Shown in pieces: positions 43,817 through 56,434 of a stretch of 64,000 bases of DNA. Source of the DNA: Taiwanofungus camphoratus (Eukaryota; Basidiomycota; Agaricomycetes; Polyporales; Taiwanofungaceae); contig CP021232.1 of assembly GCA_003999685.1 (NCBI GenBank), positions 1,240,001-1,304,000 of the forward strand, in the 5' to 3' direction. The notes beneath the pieces were generated by a model, which saw only the letters and a program-made list of their open reading frames with translations, made no database searches and was not told the DNA's origin. The position numbers were made by a program, and so were the translations under genes. Numbering within the stretch: the stretch's first letter is position 1; every line of letters begins with the position of its first letter.

Positions 43817-45995
43817 ATGGACACTGCCGACATCGAGAGCATTACGAAGAGCCCACTCTCACCCGTAGAACTTCCGGTAGAGGTAGTGAGCGATGTCTCC
43901 GCATCAGACAAGCGTCTGCAAGAACTGGGGTACAAGAGCGAGTTCCGTCGCGACATGTCCCTCTTTGGCGTGCTCGGGATCTCGTTCTGTGCGATTGGCA
44001 TTTTGACGGGGATGAGCAGTGCTTTCCAGACAGGCTTATTCTCTGGGGGCCCTCTGGGACTGTTCTGGGGATGGAATGTGCGATGTTCCCAATGCAGGTC
44101 TTGTCGATATCCGTTTTGATGTGATTTCGGGACAGATATGCAGTCTGTTCATGTTCCTCATTGCATGTTCCTTAGCAGAAATATGCAGTGCATAGTAAGT
44201 ATTCGTAGGGCTCTGAGAAACCATTAGGATGATATATTCTCTGCCAGTCCGACAATGGGTGGCCTGTATTTCTGGGTGTGTAAGATGAAGCCGGAAACTC
44301 CGGTCTTAGGTTGTAAGTTTGTTCATCGCATATCTGGCACGAATGTTTTAGTCTCTGACCGGTATCTCAGTCTGCGTTAGTTCGGTTTTTGAGCTGTCAG
44401 ACATAATTGTGTCTGATTGACTTTCCGCAGACAGGCTGGATATACAGCATTGCCATGGTGTTTACCGGCACTTCTGGGAATTTGAGGTGCAGAGATATTT
44501 TGACGCTAGCCCCAATCTACTGACATGTTGTCTAGCGTTGCTCTTTACCTGGCGTCGCTAGCTGAGGTTGGACAGGGACGCACACTTACAAGAGTAGAGA
44601 TAGCTGCAATTGCTTGGGGTGTGAACATTGCATCTGGCATCATCAATACCGTAGGAACCAGAGCGATCGGTGGTATGAGTACGTTCAACCTCTGGTGGAC
44701 ACTCGGCGGAACATTTGTGCTTGTGATCACGCTTCTTGTGAAGGCTCCCGTTAAGGTGTGTTTTGCTTGGATTCTGCTGGCATTCTTTGGTGTATCCTCA
44801 TGTCACACGACCAAGAACACTGCGGAATTCGTATTCACCGATTACCAGAAGTGTGTATTTGTTCAATATAAACATGCTCGAATTGATTCAATACCAACAG
44901 CTTCACGGGCTGGGGCAACAGGGGCTTCGTGGTGCTCCTCGGCTTCCTGCAGGTACAGTCTTCATAGCTGTCACAGAGAATCCCATATTCAATCCTGTTA
45001 GGCCGTCTACACGCTCGAAGGGTGCGAGACCGCCGCACAAGTCGCCGAAGAGGCGAAGCGCGCCGAGGTGCTCGCGCCGCTCGCAGTCGTGGGCAGCATC
45101 GCGGGCTCGTGGCTGATCGGCCTCGTGTACATGCTCGCGCTACTCTTCTCCGTGCAGAGCATTGCCAGCGTGCAGGCGACGGCGTTCGCGCTCCCCATCG
45201 CGCAGCTGTATTACGACGCGGTGGGCAAACGCCTCACACTCATGTGCCTTACGGTCGTGTGCCTCGCGCAGTTCATGGCGGCGGTCACTGCATTCACGGC
45301 GAGCTCGAGATTGTTTTATGCGCTGAGCAGGGATGACGCGTTCCCTATGAAGAAGCGCTTTATGGCGCTGAACCGCTTCCAGGCGCCGTATTGGGGCGTT
45401 TGGCTCTCGGTATTGGTCGGGTGCATCATTTCGTGCGCATATATTGGCTCGGCAATCGCTGTGAGTGACAATTACGTTGTGGCAAGGTGCTTCAATTCAA
45501 GCTTTCCGGCAGTTCAACGCAATTCTGTCGTCGGCTGCGATCGCGGTCATGCTGAGCTACCTGCAACCCATCCTGATCCGGGTCTTCTGGCCTTCTACGT
45601 GAATAATTTGGCTCAAATCTCACTGAATATAATTATGCTGATAAATTTCCAGGAGCCTTCCAGTACGTGGTCCATTCAGCCTCGGCCGTTGGTCATGGCC
45701 AGTGAATCTTGCGAGTGCACTGGTAAGCGAGATCAACCTGTCATGCCTTGCCTCTTGCTCATTTATTCATGATTCGTACTTGCAGTTCACAGTGTTTATT
45801 TGCGTTCTTTTCATCTTGCCGACTGCGTATCCGGTGAACTCGTTGAACATGAACTACGCTATCGTTGCTATCGGCGGGGTTATTATTATTGTTGCTCTCT
45901 GTTGGACATTCTGGGGCCGATTCCATTTTGTCGGGCCCATCAAGACAAGGACGTCTGATGCACTGCCAGATGAGGCGTCAATGAAGGTAGAGTAG
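43817..45995 (+). CDS. Amino-acid/GABA/choline permease (APC superfamily)
   Basis: Fungal APC transporter of the GABA permease/choline transporter group. ATG 43817 opens MDTADIESITKSPLSPVELP, then the conserved pre-helix segment DKRLQELGYKSEFRRDMSLF and helix 1 (FGVLGISFCAIGILTGMSSA). Helix 3 region SLAEICSAYPTMGGLYFWV and FTGTSGN follow. Later exons give AAIAWGVNIASGIINTVG, IASVQATAFALPIAQLYYDA, ASSRLFYALSRDDAFP and, near the end, VRGPFSLGRWSWPVNL. The C-terminus ends SMKVE and TAG at 45,995. At least eight short introns; the junctions I checked restore the consensus in frame. Expected in the plasma membrane; substrate not determined. Confidence 0.85.
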
Positions 45996-46280
45996 ATTGA
46001 GCAGAGTGAGAAACGGTGAAATTAGTTTTTTTTTCCTACGGGGCCCGTACGGATGTCTGGACTGGATATGATAATAATAGACTACTCTTCTGCAACATAC
46101 ATCCTGCAAATTGAAAGGGTGATCCTATATCACTAGTTCAGTACTTGGCTGCGCCACACCGCTCGCTCAGACCTAGTGGTACATACCTTCATTGCACTAT
46201 CTCACTTGAATGCCTTCACTACAGCTGGATTTTCATGTTGCCTTTACCAGGTTTGCAGGCCTTCCTCGTATGCGGGCTCG
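45996..46280. other. Intergenic, permease 3' side and upstream of the uniporter homologue
   Basis: No gene or RNA feature is recognised. A run of nine T at about 46,027 is present. Confidence 0.35.
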
Positions 46281-47498
46281 ATGAGCTTCAGGGCGCTCCC
46301 GTCTCTACATTCCGACGTATTCCGCGCTCATGACCCACGGGCCTCCATTCGCCCGACGGTCCATAGCAGTCTGCCAGGTCGGAGGGGATCATTTATTGGT
46401 CGATAACGAGCTACCCAGTGTCTAGGAGGTTAGGAACACCAACATCAGTCACTTACGCTTCCTCGCAGAGGCTTCTACCAAGGCAGAATGGAAGGATACC
46501 AATGCGGCTAACGGTGGTGGCATAGGCAAGGGAAGGACAGAAGGCACTGAAAGTGACTTCGACACCCCACCCGAGGGTAAAGGTGTGTCACTCTACGGAT
46601 ACACGCGTTCATGCAGTTGGCTTACAGATCCTACTAGCGTACGCGCAGGCAAACTCTCCCTAACTTCTTCTCAAGTGTTCAAGCTCATCCTCCCTTTGGC
46701 ATACCTGAGACTGACTCAAGAATCGATGCACAAGTCGCGGCAGTCTCCCGAGATCAACTCGCCGCCGCCGACCGTCTTCCTCTTGCGCTCCTCGCAGCCA
46801 CTCAAGCACGTCAGCCGGCTCATCCTCACGTCCCTCACGCCCGCGACGTCGTCTATCTCCTACCGCAGCGTCTCCATGGACGGGCGCACCTTTGCGTGGT
46901 CAGACTCGACAGACGAGGGCGACTTCATCCGCGACAATGCGCGTGCGACTGAGTTCGAGATCGTCAACGCCGAAGATCCGAGCACAGTCGCAGGGCGACG
47001 CGCGCCAAAGGAGCAGAGCAAGGGCGAAGGCGGCCTGTGCGAGACTGCGGTCCGCGTCGAGGTGCCCTCGTTTCCAGACCACACGCGCTTCATGCGCCGG
47101 AGGCTGGGCGTAATCGAAGAGCTGTGGAAAATGGAGGGCCTTAAGCGCTGCAAGCTCGAGGTGCACCAAAACGAGCGCGGGATGACGATGGGCGGGTTTG
47201 GTCTGCCAGTGTACTGAACTGCTGTTGCGCCGCTGACGTTCTGGGACTTTGGCTGATGTGTAGGACGGCATTGGTAGAAAATCGTCCTTCTCGGTCGCTG
47301 GCAGGGATGTGATGGAGCCATCATGTAACACGCATTCCCCTGTACGGGCTCCCCTACCAGGGCCACGAAGTGTCCTGTTCCTCCGTGTTGCAGCACTCCG
47401 CCTCTGCGCGGCACGAGGCGCTGTACAAAGCGCGCGGGCTCGACATCAAGAGGTGGATGGAGCTCGTGAGCGAGGCGAAGGCCGTAAGAGCATCGTGA
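46281..47498 (+). pseudogene. Mitochondrial calcium uniporter (MCU) homologue, apparently decayed
   Basis: Exons 46281-46377 (MSFRALPSLHSDVFRAHDP, presequence-like), 46469-46582 and from 46649. The N-terminal domain is well kept: FLLRSSQPLKHVSRLI, ISYRSVSMDGRTFAWSDST and FIRDNARATEFEIV. The coiled region is followed by GMTMGGFGLPVY. Beyond this the gene fails. An in-frame TGA (47215-47217) stands where the family has Trp at the start of TM1 (VY-stop-TAVAPLTFWDFG). The next splice donor reads AT instead of GT, leaving a second TGA. The pore motif DVMEP is present after GGCAG, but the second helix is shortened and out of frame with GHEVSCSSVLQHSASARHEA and LDIKRWMELVSEA. The family normally transports Ca2+ across the inner mitochondrial membrane. 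Either a pseudogene or a truncated N-terminal product. Confidence 0.6.
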
Positions 47499-47902
47499 TA
47501 TGCTATATGGCTTGTCTTCCCCCGCTTTCTCGTTACGAATTCGTCGGCAGTAGGTGGGGGGATCGTATACGCGTGCGAACGATCGCCTCGACAGGATGAA
47601 GCATGCCAGCAAGCGACCAGACGAGACACGACCTTACCAATAGATCAATCACGCAGCACACTCCATCTGCACAGAAAGTACAGCAGAAGAGATCCAATTA
47701 CCCAAATGAACTTGAAAGGTCTATAAGTACAGTAGAGAGGCACTTTCAAGTTCTCTTTTGTGAGTGTCACGGATCGCAGACGCGACTGTTTGTATGTGTT
47801 TGTATGCCACCTCAACGAGTGGGCAGCGACGTGTCGAAACACATCCATCCGTTGAATATAACTCACTAAACTGTAGCCGCTCCTTGGTCCACTCCTTCAG
47901 CC
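47499..47902. promoter_or_regulatory. Upstream region of SEC61 alpha
   Basis: About 400 bp between the uniporter homologue and the Sec61 start, containing its promoter and 5' UTR. No specific motif is claimed. Confidence 0.4.
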
Positions 47903-49833
47903 ATGAGCGGATGTTCGTTCGTTTTTCGTTTGCTGTCAAGACTTGTCTCTGACCCGCACTAATATCTACAGTCCGGTTCTTAAACCTCGTCCGGCCATTT
48001 CTGCCCATTCTCCCAGAAGTCTCGTCTCCCGATCGGAAGGTATACCTTCCACCTTGAGACGTGTCCAATTGTTAACCGCCTTTTGCGCAGGTTCCTTTCA
48101 ATCAAAAAGTGCTATGGACGGCTGTGACGCTCCTCATTTTTCTGGTCTGCTCTCAAGTCCCTCTCTATGGCATCATGTCGTCCGACTCGTCAGATCCCCT
48201 GTATTGGATGCGCGTCATCCTTGCCTCGAATCGTGGAACGCTAATGGAACTCGGAATCACTCCTATTGTGACCAGTGGAATGATCATGCAGCTTTTGGCT
48301 GGGGCGAATCTCATCGAGGTTGACTTCTCGCTGAAGGAGGATCGGGCGCTATTCAGTGGAGCACAGAAACGTGAGTGTGCAGTCTCATGGTGCGCTGCAG
48401 GAAGCATCGTTGCGCAGTATTTCACGTGTGTGCCGTGATGTTGGTAAACGCCTTGCGACCAGTGCCGCGAGACAATTAGGCATTTATTCAATTCCAAGTT
48501 TTTGCTGACGACTCACTCTACAGTGTTCGCCCTTATCATTTCCCTTGGTCAGGCCACTGTTTATGTCCTTACGGGTCTCTACGGTCAACCACGCGACCTT
48601 GGTGCCGGTGTCTGCCTTCTCCTGATCATCCAGCTTATTTCGGCCTCTCTGATCGTGATACTACTCGACGAGCTCCTCCAAAAGGGCTATGGCCTCGGAT
48701 CAGGTATCTCGCTTTTCATTGCCACCAACATCTGCGAGTCCATCGTATGGAAGGCTTTCTCACCCACGACCGTCAACACCGGCCGAGGGCCTGAGTTCGA
48801 AGGCGCTATCGTCTCGCTCTTCCACCTGCTGTTCACGTGGAACGACAAGGGGCGGGCATTGCGTGAGGCATTTTGGCGCGAACGGCTTCCTAACATCATG
48901 AACCTCATCGCTACTGTCGTTGTATTTGCTGCCGTGATTTATCTCCAGGGCTTCCGCATCGAGATCCCGGTCAAGTCGAATAGATTCCGAGGCCAGCGCG
49001 GGTCGTATCCTGTCAAACTGTTCTACACTTCGAACATGCCCATCATGTTAGAATCAGCACTTACGTCAAACGTCTTTATCATTTCTCAGATGCTTGCGTC
49101 GCGGTTCCCGAACAACTTCTTCGTCAAACTTCTCGGCATTTGGGAGGTATGAAACTTGTTTACTTACATGTGTGAACTGACGCACAGGACTATAACTTTA
49201 GCCTATGGAAGATTCTCCTCAGCTTGCCGCCGTGTCTGGTATCGCATATTACATGTCTCCTCCACACACTCTAAAGGCTGCACTCCTTGATCCCATCCAC
49301 ACTGTAATCTACGTTACCTTCATGCTGAGCGCATGTGCCATCTTCTCCAAGACCTGGATCGAAGTCTCGGGCAGCGGTCCGCGTGACATCGCCAAGCAGT
49401 TGAAGGACCAGCAGATGGTAAGTTGACATGTGTGGTCCTCGCCTTTCGCCTGTCAATGCTGATATCCCACTTCCTTCGTAGGTTATGGCAGGCCATCGTG
49501 AAGGTTCAATGTACAAAGAGTTGAAGCGTGTAGTGCCAACTGCGGCCGCCCTCGGAGGAGCGATTTTGGGTCTTCTGTCTGTTGCTGCCGACCTTATGGG
49601 TGCAATCGGAAGTGGGACGGGTATCTTGATGGCCGTCACCATCATTTACAGCTGTAAGTAGATGTCGTCTGGTCTTGCCATTCTCTAATTGATTGTCTGG
49701 GACTTGTTCGTCGCAGACTGGGAGATTGGTATGCGGGTGAGTTCAATCTCTATAAGTTTATTTTCTCTGTCGTTTATTTTGTCCGAAGGAATCTGGTGGT
49801 CCTGAAATGGCTGCTTTGGGAGATCTGCTTTGA
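47903..49833 (+). CDS. SEC61: Sec61 alpha, protein-conducting channel of the ER translocon
   Basis: Eight exons: 47903-47912, 47972-48039, 48091-48370, 48524-49146, 49202-49417, 49482-49653, 49717-49736 and 49789-49833. They total 1434 bp, 477 residues, the usual length. Exon 1 is only 10 bp (ATGAGCGGAT) and joins to give [20 protein letters not shown], the conserved N-terminus. Other hallmarks: [107 protein letters not shown] and the C-terminus [20 protein letters not shown]. Ten-helix membrane channel with Sec61 beta and gamma for secretory protein translocation. All introns are GT-AG and the gene looks intact. Confidence 0.95.
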
Positions 49834-50949
49834 TACGGGAAGCCAGATGATGACACATATCATTGGTCGGCAAGGGGAGCTGCAATATTGGGTCCGACCA
49901 CAAAATTTACATTACCTTGGGCGCCGGCGTTGCATAATGATGATCGAGATGACACAGATATGGATAAAATGTCAAGGAGAAGTATCCAAGTGCAGCTTTG
50001 TTAAATGCTGGCTCAAGCATCGAATGCCCAGGAGCTTGTATATGTTATGTCGAGGTTGTGCATTACATAATTATTTGTGATACATAACTGATCGTCTTGG
50101 ATCTAATAACAAATTCCAGGACGACTGAAGGTATAACTGTGCGTGTGGTTCCCATCATCTTCGGAAGTACCTTGTGCGATGTCCACTTTCACCTAGCACA
50201 CTTTCACCTATCAGCTTCGTGGAGGCTGAACTTCCGTCTCACCGGAGATGGGACTCAGGGCAATTTTTGTGTCAGAGCAGTGTCCGATTGAGCACTCCAG
50301 AGGCCACTCCTGGGCGAGCCTATGAATCAACCGTCCTACTGACATAGCTTGTGCACATATTTAAGCATGTTGTGGTCTGACTGCTGCTCCGTGTTCAATT
50401 CCTGTTTCTGTCATCGTTCTTCCTCCTTCTCACTTGGGCTAGAACCAAAGCCGTTGCCTGATTTCATTACTCAATCTATGTGGCAATGTTGGACCACTGT
50501 TGCTGTCGAAGTGCAGAGTTTCAGTGTACGAATAAATTGTCCCGGTAGACGTGACTCTGGATGTCGGCTCAGAGGTTCTCATCTGCCAGGGGTCCTTTTG
50601 TCTGACAGAGGTCGATGACCGTCGATCACGTACGGAGATCACATAGTTCCGAATCAGCTTAGCTGTGCGCAATTTCCAGTACGAGATAATCCATCATAAA
50701 AGAAGCTGTTGATTCGCGTAATTGCTCAACTTTGACGTGTGGAACTCTCTGATATGGTTCAAATGGAAAATGGAACGGACCACCAAACCGGTATACCTTC
50801 GTTTTCAAATGGACATTGACAGGACTCAGAGTTATCTTGAACGTGAGTGATTGTCTTGTTACTGTTGGCCGTTTCTGACATATTGACATTATATCAGGCA
50901 AAACAATCAGTTTTGTGCATTGTGCGTCTACTGCACAATTCTTTGCTGT
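49834..50949. other. Intergenic, no gene recognised
   Basis: About 1.1 kb downstream of SEC61. A TATA-like ATATTTAAG lies near 50,357. Minus-strand open frames at 50,439-50,672 and 50,659-50,952 show no clear motif. CpG content is still ordinary here, unlike the following segment. Confidence 0.35.
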
Positions 50950-52740
50950 CAACGACTACAGTTATCAGCTTCGTTTCCATTCCAATCTGACCGCTTGTGA
51001 TTCACCAGACATTGAAGAGAGGTTGTATGACAAGTGTTGCCACGCGCAATGGCTGTGAGTATTAAATCTGCAGAGGAGAGTGAGATCCCCCCAACCTCCC
51101 GCTCTTGAACCCCATATCTGAGTCTTTTCATGGGTAGCCTGCTCCTTGTTTCCAACGACACCTTCGCCTGTATTTTCACAGGGTTATGCTTTTCTTATAT
51201 GTATGGCCTTTGTGCATGAGGCGGCAACTTGAACGGCGATCACTTACTGGAATCTGTAGGCTCTATGGCTTTACCTGTGCTCAAACCGTGTTCTATCTTC
51301 GCAACTATCACTCAGATGGTAAGATCTTAAAAGTTTTGGTATGTTCTTAGTCCTTTTGCAAAGCATATTTTTGAACTATTAACACTGGTTGCGGCGCACA
51401 GGTTCTTGTCTTCTGGTTGGTTTGTCTTGTAATGAGAAACTTCATCTCTGACATGTCTTCTATCAGGTGTATAGACACCTCACGAACAATATTGGATGCA
51501 CAAGTAGCAGTCATGACTAATCCTTGCTATTGCTGTTAGTGACATGAATCCATAGTCTATGTGGTTCAGCCTCATTGAGGATCATGGAACATTGGCTATT
51601 ATCTTTGATGTTTCACGAGTAATCAGGTGGGTGTGTCCATGCCTGCTAAAGTGATGCCATGTTCTCATAAACACTACATGCTATTCAGTACATTTGCTGT
51701 ATAGAAAATTCTCCCTTGGTTGTTTACTGTTGCTGATGTCTCATGAATAGGCAGGGCAGGTTTTAGTGGTGAGTATTTTCTGCATATCAGCCCTATGAGA
51801 AAATCAATAACAATTGGCTAGGCAATTACCAACTTTCTTGTGCAATGGTCTGTATTTCCTGCACCTATGGAGTTGAGTGCAAGGTACTGATATTCCCTAG
51901 CTTTTTCATCCACAAAATATGGAGACGTGAGTTGCATCTGAGACCTTGTAAATTGTCTCTTCTTACACTGCCTCTTCAGTTCCTACACAAACTCATTACC
52001 GAGTATTCCTTACTACCACTGCAGTAATATACTTACACTTCAGTTCTGGCTGAACTTTGACTGTTTTTGCAGATTATCTTGTCATTGACATCACTTGGTG
52101 ATTTTCCATTTGCTGTTGAAGCCTAAATCACCAGCTTACATGTTTTGAGTGTTTCAGCTAGTGGCCTTGGTGTGTATAGTAACACTTTGTCATATGCTCT
52201 CTAACTCCTTTGTGAATCTTGCATATGGCTAGTTGTTGCTTATGAAGTGTGAGTATCTATGTCATATTAGATAATGATGACAGTAAAGTGAACTTGGTTT
52301 CCTATCTTTCTAGATTTGTCAATATTCCTCTTGGATTCATATTCTTGTTAGAAAAATGCAAAGTAAGCTGCCTCCTAACTCCACATATCAAGTTGTAATT
52401 GTATGGACTTCTCTTAGATACCTGCATTAGTGGAGATGGTGACCACTCTTGTTGCAGATTTGTATATTGTAGTGTCCCTCTGTGGGATCTTACACCAGGC
52501 AAAGACCGGGTTTCAGCAGTGAGCTGTTTTCTCAAGGTTAACTAGCATGGCATTTAATGCTTCTCTGTCATTAAGCACAGAAAATATTATTTCAAAGCTT
52601 ATCTTATATGCTGTTCCCAGAGGTGTGCTAGTTTTGTGAGTGTTTGTCTCTTTTTCTGATGTTGTGCCCTGTCTGAAATACATGCTAATACTGCTTTGGT
52701 GTAGTCTGATGCAACTTGTGTGTCTCATACTTGTAGGTCA
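50950..52740 (+). pseudogene. DUF6534-like seven-helix membrane protein gene, decayed
   Basis: Fragments in order resemble the Agaricomycete DUF6534 membrane protein family: GSLLLVSNDTFACIFTG, then LYGFTCAQTVFYLRNYHSDG (about 51,260-51,320), AITNFLVQW near 51,820, and LVEMVTTLVADLYIVVSLCG with ILHQAKTGFQ around 52,430-52,520, followed by a last-helix-like stretch. Intron-like GT-AG borders occur (for example after 51,319), but stops and frame changes interrupt the reading, and CpG is scarce from about 51.5 kb. Function of the family is unknown. I take this as a decayed host paralogue. Confidence 0.4.
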
Positions 52741-55250
52741 TTCAATGAGTCTTTAGTGTACCATTAGCTCAAAACTCTGCAAGTTGATCAATGATCTTCA
52801 GAATTACACCCTCAAGATGAGTATAACTTACTTTCCATTAAGCACTCGTATGCAATTCATCAATACTTATCAGATAACCCATACTAAAGAATTTTCCCAG
52901 TCAATGTGAACATGGCCCTTGCTGTGTATGTGTAACAACCTCCTGATCATTCATAGATTTATCAGGCCTTGTAGATTGAATGCACGCAATTATGTCAGAG
53001 CATCTCCAGCTTCATCCACTATTTGATGTATGATGGAAATGTCTGCCTTTGATCACCTCAATGTGCAAGATCAGCTTGACATTACAATTAAGTGTGTATT
53101 TATCATCTTATCCAAAATGCAAACTGACTCTGTCCAACAAACCACTCATGTTGACATTTATAATAGGTCTGTTTATGATAGGTCCAACCATTTCTCAGAG
53201 ATATCATGTGAGACACTCAATAGCATTGCTATTGTTTGAGAATCAATTATGGACAATAGAATGCATATTTTGAATGTCTCAGCAACTATGACCACTTTGC
53301 AATACTCTCTTCATTGCAGGATAGCCTGAGTGATCATCCCTGTTAAATTGAGTTGATTTTCATTTGATGTATTCTTCTGCCATTATAGAATGAAACTTGT
53401 AAAGTTTTCTTCTTTGTTTACATGCATTTTCTCTTGAGCCAAGCTGCAGTCAGCCACTAGCATTAGACAACTTATCATAGACTATTATGCCACAGCTGAT
53501 GACATATTGATCATGGATATGATACTCAGATGTTCAGATTGAGTTTGTCTTAACTCTTAATATATACTGGAACATGCTCTCTTTTATTGCTCTTAGAGTA
53601 TGGACTGTATAGTGTTGTGACAGACATATTGCCATAAATCCAGACACAGGTGAGGCACTGGAAATCACAAGGCCATATACAGGTCCCTCTCATTATCTCA
53701 CATCATATTCAGAAAATGTGGCACTTGCAATCTAAATCACATATTAGCTGCCCAATGGTACAAGAGATACAAAAATGAGCCATCATAAAGAGTACTTTGT
53801 GTCTGAATCCCAAGTTGTGCACCTCCCTGCAGCATGAAATCTATTAGTTTGAAAATATTCAAGCTCCATCTTCATCTTGCATTCAGTGAAAACCTTATGT
53901 CCATTCTCTGAGAAATTAAAAGATTATCTTTGTGAATTCAAGAAAATCTCTGATCTTTATGCCTTGCTTTCTGGCTGGAGATTCATCACTAACAAGTATA
54001 AGGTAGTTAAGGAGAAACTGCACATTTAAGTGCTAAGGTGTATGTTGTGCTTCATTGCTTCAGTGTCTGACAGCTATTTTCTACAGATGGGTCAATGATC
54101 AGAAAACATATCAGAAAAAGTAGAAATTGTGGATCATCTGACTGTTTGAAGCCCCTGACCAAGATATACTCTTTTGGCTCCCAATGAGCACATTTCAATG
54201 GTTTTTTTAGTGCTATTGTAAAAATATAATTCATATCTGATTGAAACATCTTGCACCACATAAACTTGTAGGTGTTTGTCTGGGATGACTGTTAGACAGT
54301 CCAATAACCTTCAGGAGTGCTATGGCTGACATAATTTGCAGGACTTGACTGTAGTCCCCTCATGCACAACTTGAAAAAAAAAACACAGCTGTACAAAAAG
54401 AAAATGAATGTCTGCTTTCATCAGACTCTCAGTCATTCATTCAATAGCAACTGTCTAAAAATGGTGAAAATAGATGTAATGATTTGCACATTTTGTAAAA
54501 TCACAGTGAAAATGATAGTACACAAAATGCATTGTCTGCTTGATGCTGACAAGATCTGGGTCTTCTCAACAGATGTTGAAAATTGATACTTGAGATGCTA
54601 ATCAGCTATGTAGGAGGCACCTGCATGTTACAAGTGAAGCAAGACCATGGGGGCCAGAAAGAACTCTATGCCAACAAGAAGTTTATGGCCCAACATGAAT
54701 GCAGTGGTGAATGCAGCACAAATCTTAGTATGCCTTTGTGGGTTAATAAGGTATCCTTACAGCTAGCTGCTGGAGTCCACATCTAGCAGTATATCTCAAA
54801 ACTATATATATCTACCATCTTGATATTCCACCATCCATTTTGGCCAATGAATTGATACAGATGGTCTTCACACAAGCAGCTTTGACTGTGCATGTGTGAG
54901 TGTCTCAGAAAAGTTATTTTATATTTGTGCATTAGCATCAATGACATTATATCATTTGTAAAAGAACTGGTATGCACCCTTGTTTACAAAATACTCATCA
55001 CCAATGGTCTACAGTATGATCTTATGATTTTCAGAGGGACAGCTAATTTAACATTATTGTTACTGGCAATTGTTTGCTTAAAAACATGAAAGACGTTCAT
55101 TCTCACAGAAAAAGTTATACAATCCATACTATACTCTCATAGGGCAATAACTTTGTCAGACTTCTCATTCACATAAAGTGATGCTGCAATTATGCTTATA
55201 GGACTTTCTTAAAGACTTGGGCAAGACCAATGTAGGCAGTGTAAAGGTGA
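52741..55250. other. AT-rich, CpG-poor decayed sequence
   Basis: 2.5 kb with no long open frame, almost no CG dinucleotides by eye and many TG/CA. No known domain could be read. The pattern fits old transposon or duplicated-gene DNA long subject to methylation-driven CpG decay. Confidence 0.5.
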
Positions 55251-55299
55251 TCAAGAATCTACAGTAAAAGATGCATCCACTGGTTTTAATGCGAAGAAC

Positions 55300-56434
55300 A
55301 TCTTCAATGTGAGAATGAGGAATATTGTAAAGGTGTACACAGAGGCTTTGTGGGGTGCGGAGGACTCAGCCTGCTCCCAATCATGTGCTCTGAGCATATC
55401 GAGGTATTGGGTGAGGGCATCGTCTCTCATGTCTGGCTCTTTGTCGAGAGTCCCAATCGTTCCACCAGCGATGGCTTTGATGAGACCACTGCAGGTCTGG
55501 AGCTTTGTGATTTCCCCCCTTCTTCGACAATTGCCATGCATGACGCCATGACCTCAGTTTGGGCGCCAGTTCTATCTCCAGCGTGGCTAGAGATCTCACT
55601 CCCTCCATGTGATATAGATTTGATTCGTGAGATGGGTGATCTAGAATAGATTGCCTGTTGTAGCCAAAATTCTGTATTGCTAGCGAGCAGTGTGCATGAT
55701 CAACGTGATGAGGAGATTGCCAAGAGCAGGTATTCAGAAGCATTTAGAACGGACCTGCTCCCTGGCATGTACTCTATGCCAGTTCATGCTGTACCGAAAC
55801 CACACACAGACAAGTTCCATCTGGTGACAAACCATAGTGCTGGAAGATATGCTCTCAACTCGATGATACGCCCTGAGTCTATCCGGAGTGTGGTCATGGA
55901 TGGCATCCCCGCCCTTGGTTATGCACTGCAAAGGTTCCGACGCATTAATGGCATGGCTCGGTTAGTCATGTGGAAGTCCAACGTCGCACAAGCTTACCGG
56001 CAAATTCCCATGTCACCTTACTGGCAGATCAAGCAGGTCGTCATCATCGAAGGACAGCGGCATGTCGACCACTGCAACATTTTTGGCGATCAAAACGGAA
56101 ACCGCTGTTATGACTCACCTACCTCTTTAATCAATTGGGTGGCCGAGAACGAGTATCAAATTGACCTACTTGCATACATAAATGACAACTCAGGCCTTGA
56201 ACAGGAGGGCAAGGTGGAATTTTACGAGCCTTATGGGGTGTACTATCCGTCAAAACAGGCACGTCTACTCTGGCTCTGGGATGAGGTTGGACTCCCCCAT
56301 GAGAAGCACAAACAGCTTTATGGACCTGTGCTCACCATAATTGGGTTCAAAGTCAATCCAAATGCTATGACAGCCACTCTAGCGCCTGACTGCTTGGAGG
56401 AGCTTACACAGCACATTGACATGTTTCGTGACGG
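55300..56434 (+). pseudogene. DIRS-type reverse transcriptase remnant (fossil, second lineage)
   Basis: From about 55,680 an open stretch reads LLPGMYSMPVHAVPKPHTDK, FHLVTNHSAGRYALNSMI, VAQAYRQIPMSPYWQIKQVV and LPHEKHKQLYGPVLTIIGF. I recognise the reverse transcriptase type of Agaricomycete DIRS-like elements, distinct in sequence from the one at 13.5-15.6 kb. The part upstream to about 55,300 is more decayed. Broken, and cut at its 3' side by a gypsy LTR starting at 56,435. Confidence 0.6.

Noticed and set aside
47215-47290. TGA read as Trp, or a U12-type AT-AG intron, to keep the uniporter gene alive
   Set aside because: TGA acts as a true stop in neighbouring genes (for example SEC61 ends with TGA), and the supposed intron start ATGTGT does not match the U12 donor consensus.
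52302-52728. Minus-strand frames in the CpG-poor block as genes
   Set aside because: The plus strand of the same stretch carries DUF6534-like fragments; the minus frames have no motif.
55251-55541. Minus-strand 96-codon frame as a gene
   Set aside because: It runs antisense to the upstream part of the DIRS-type reverse transcriptase remnant and shows no motif.
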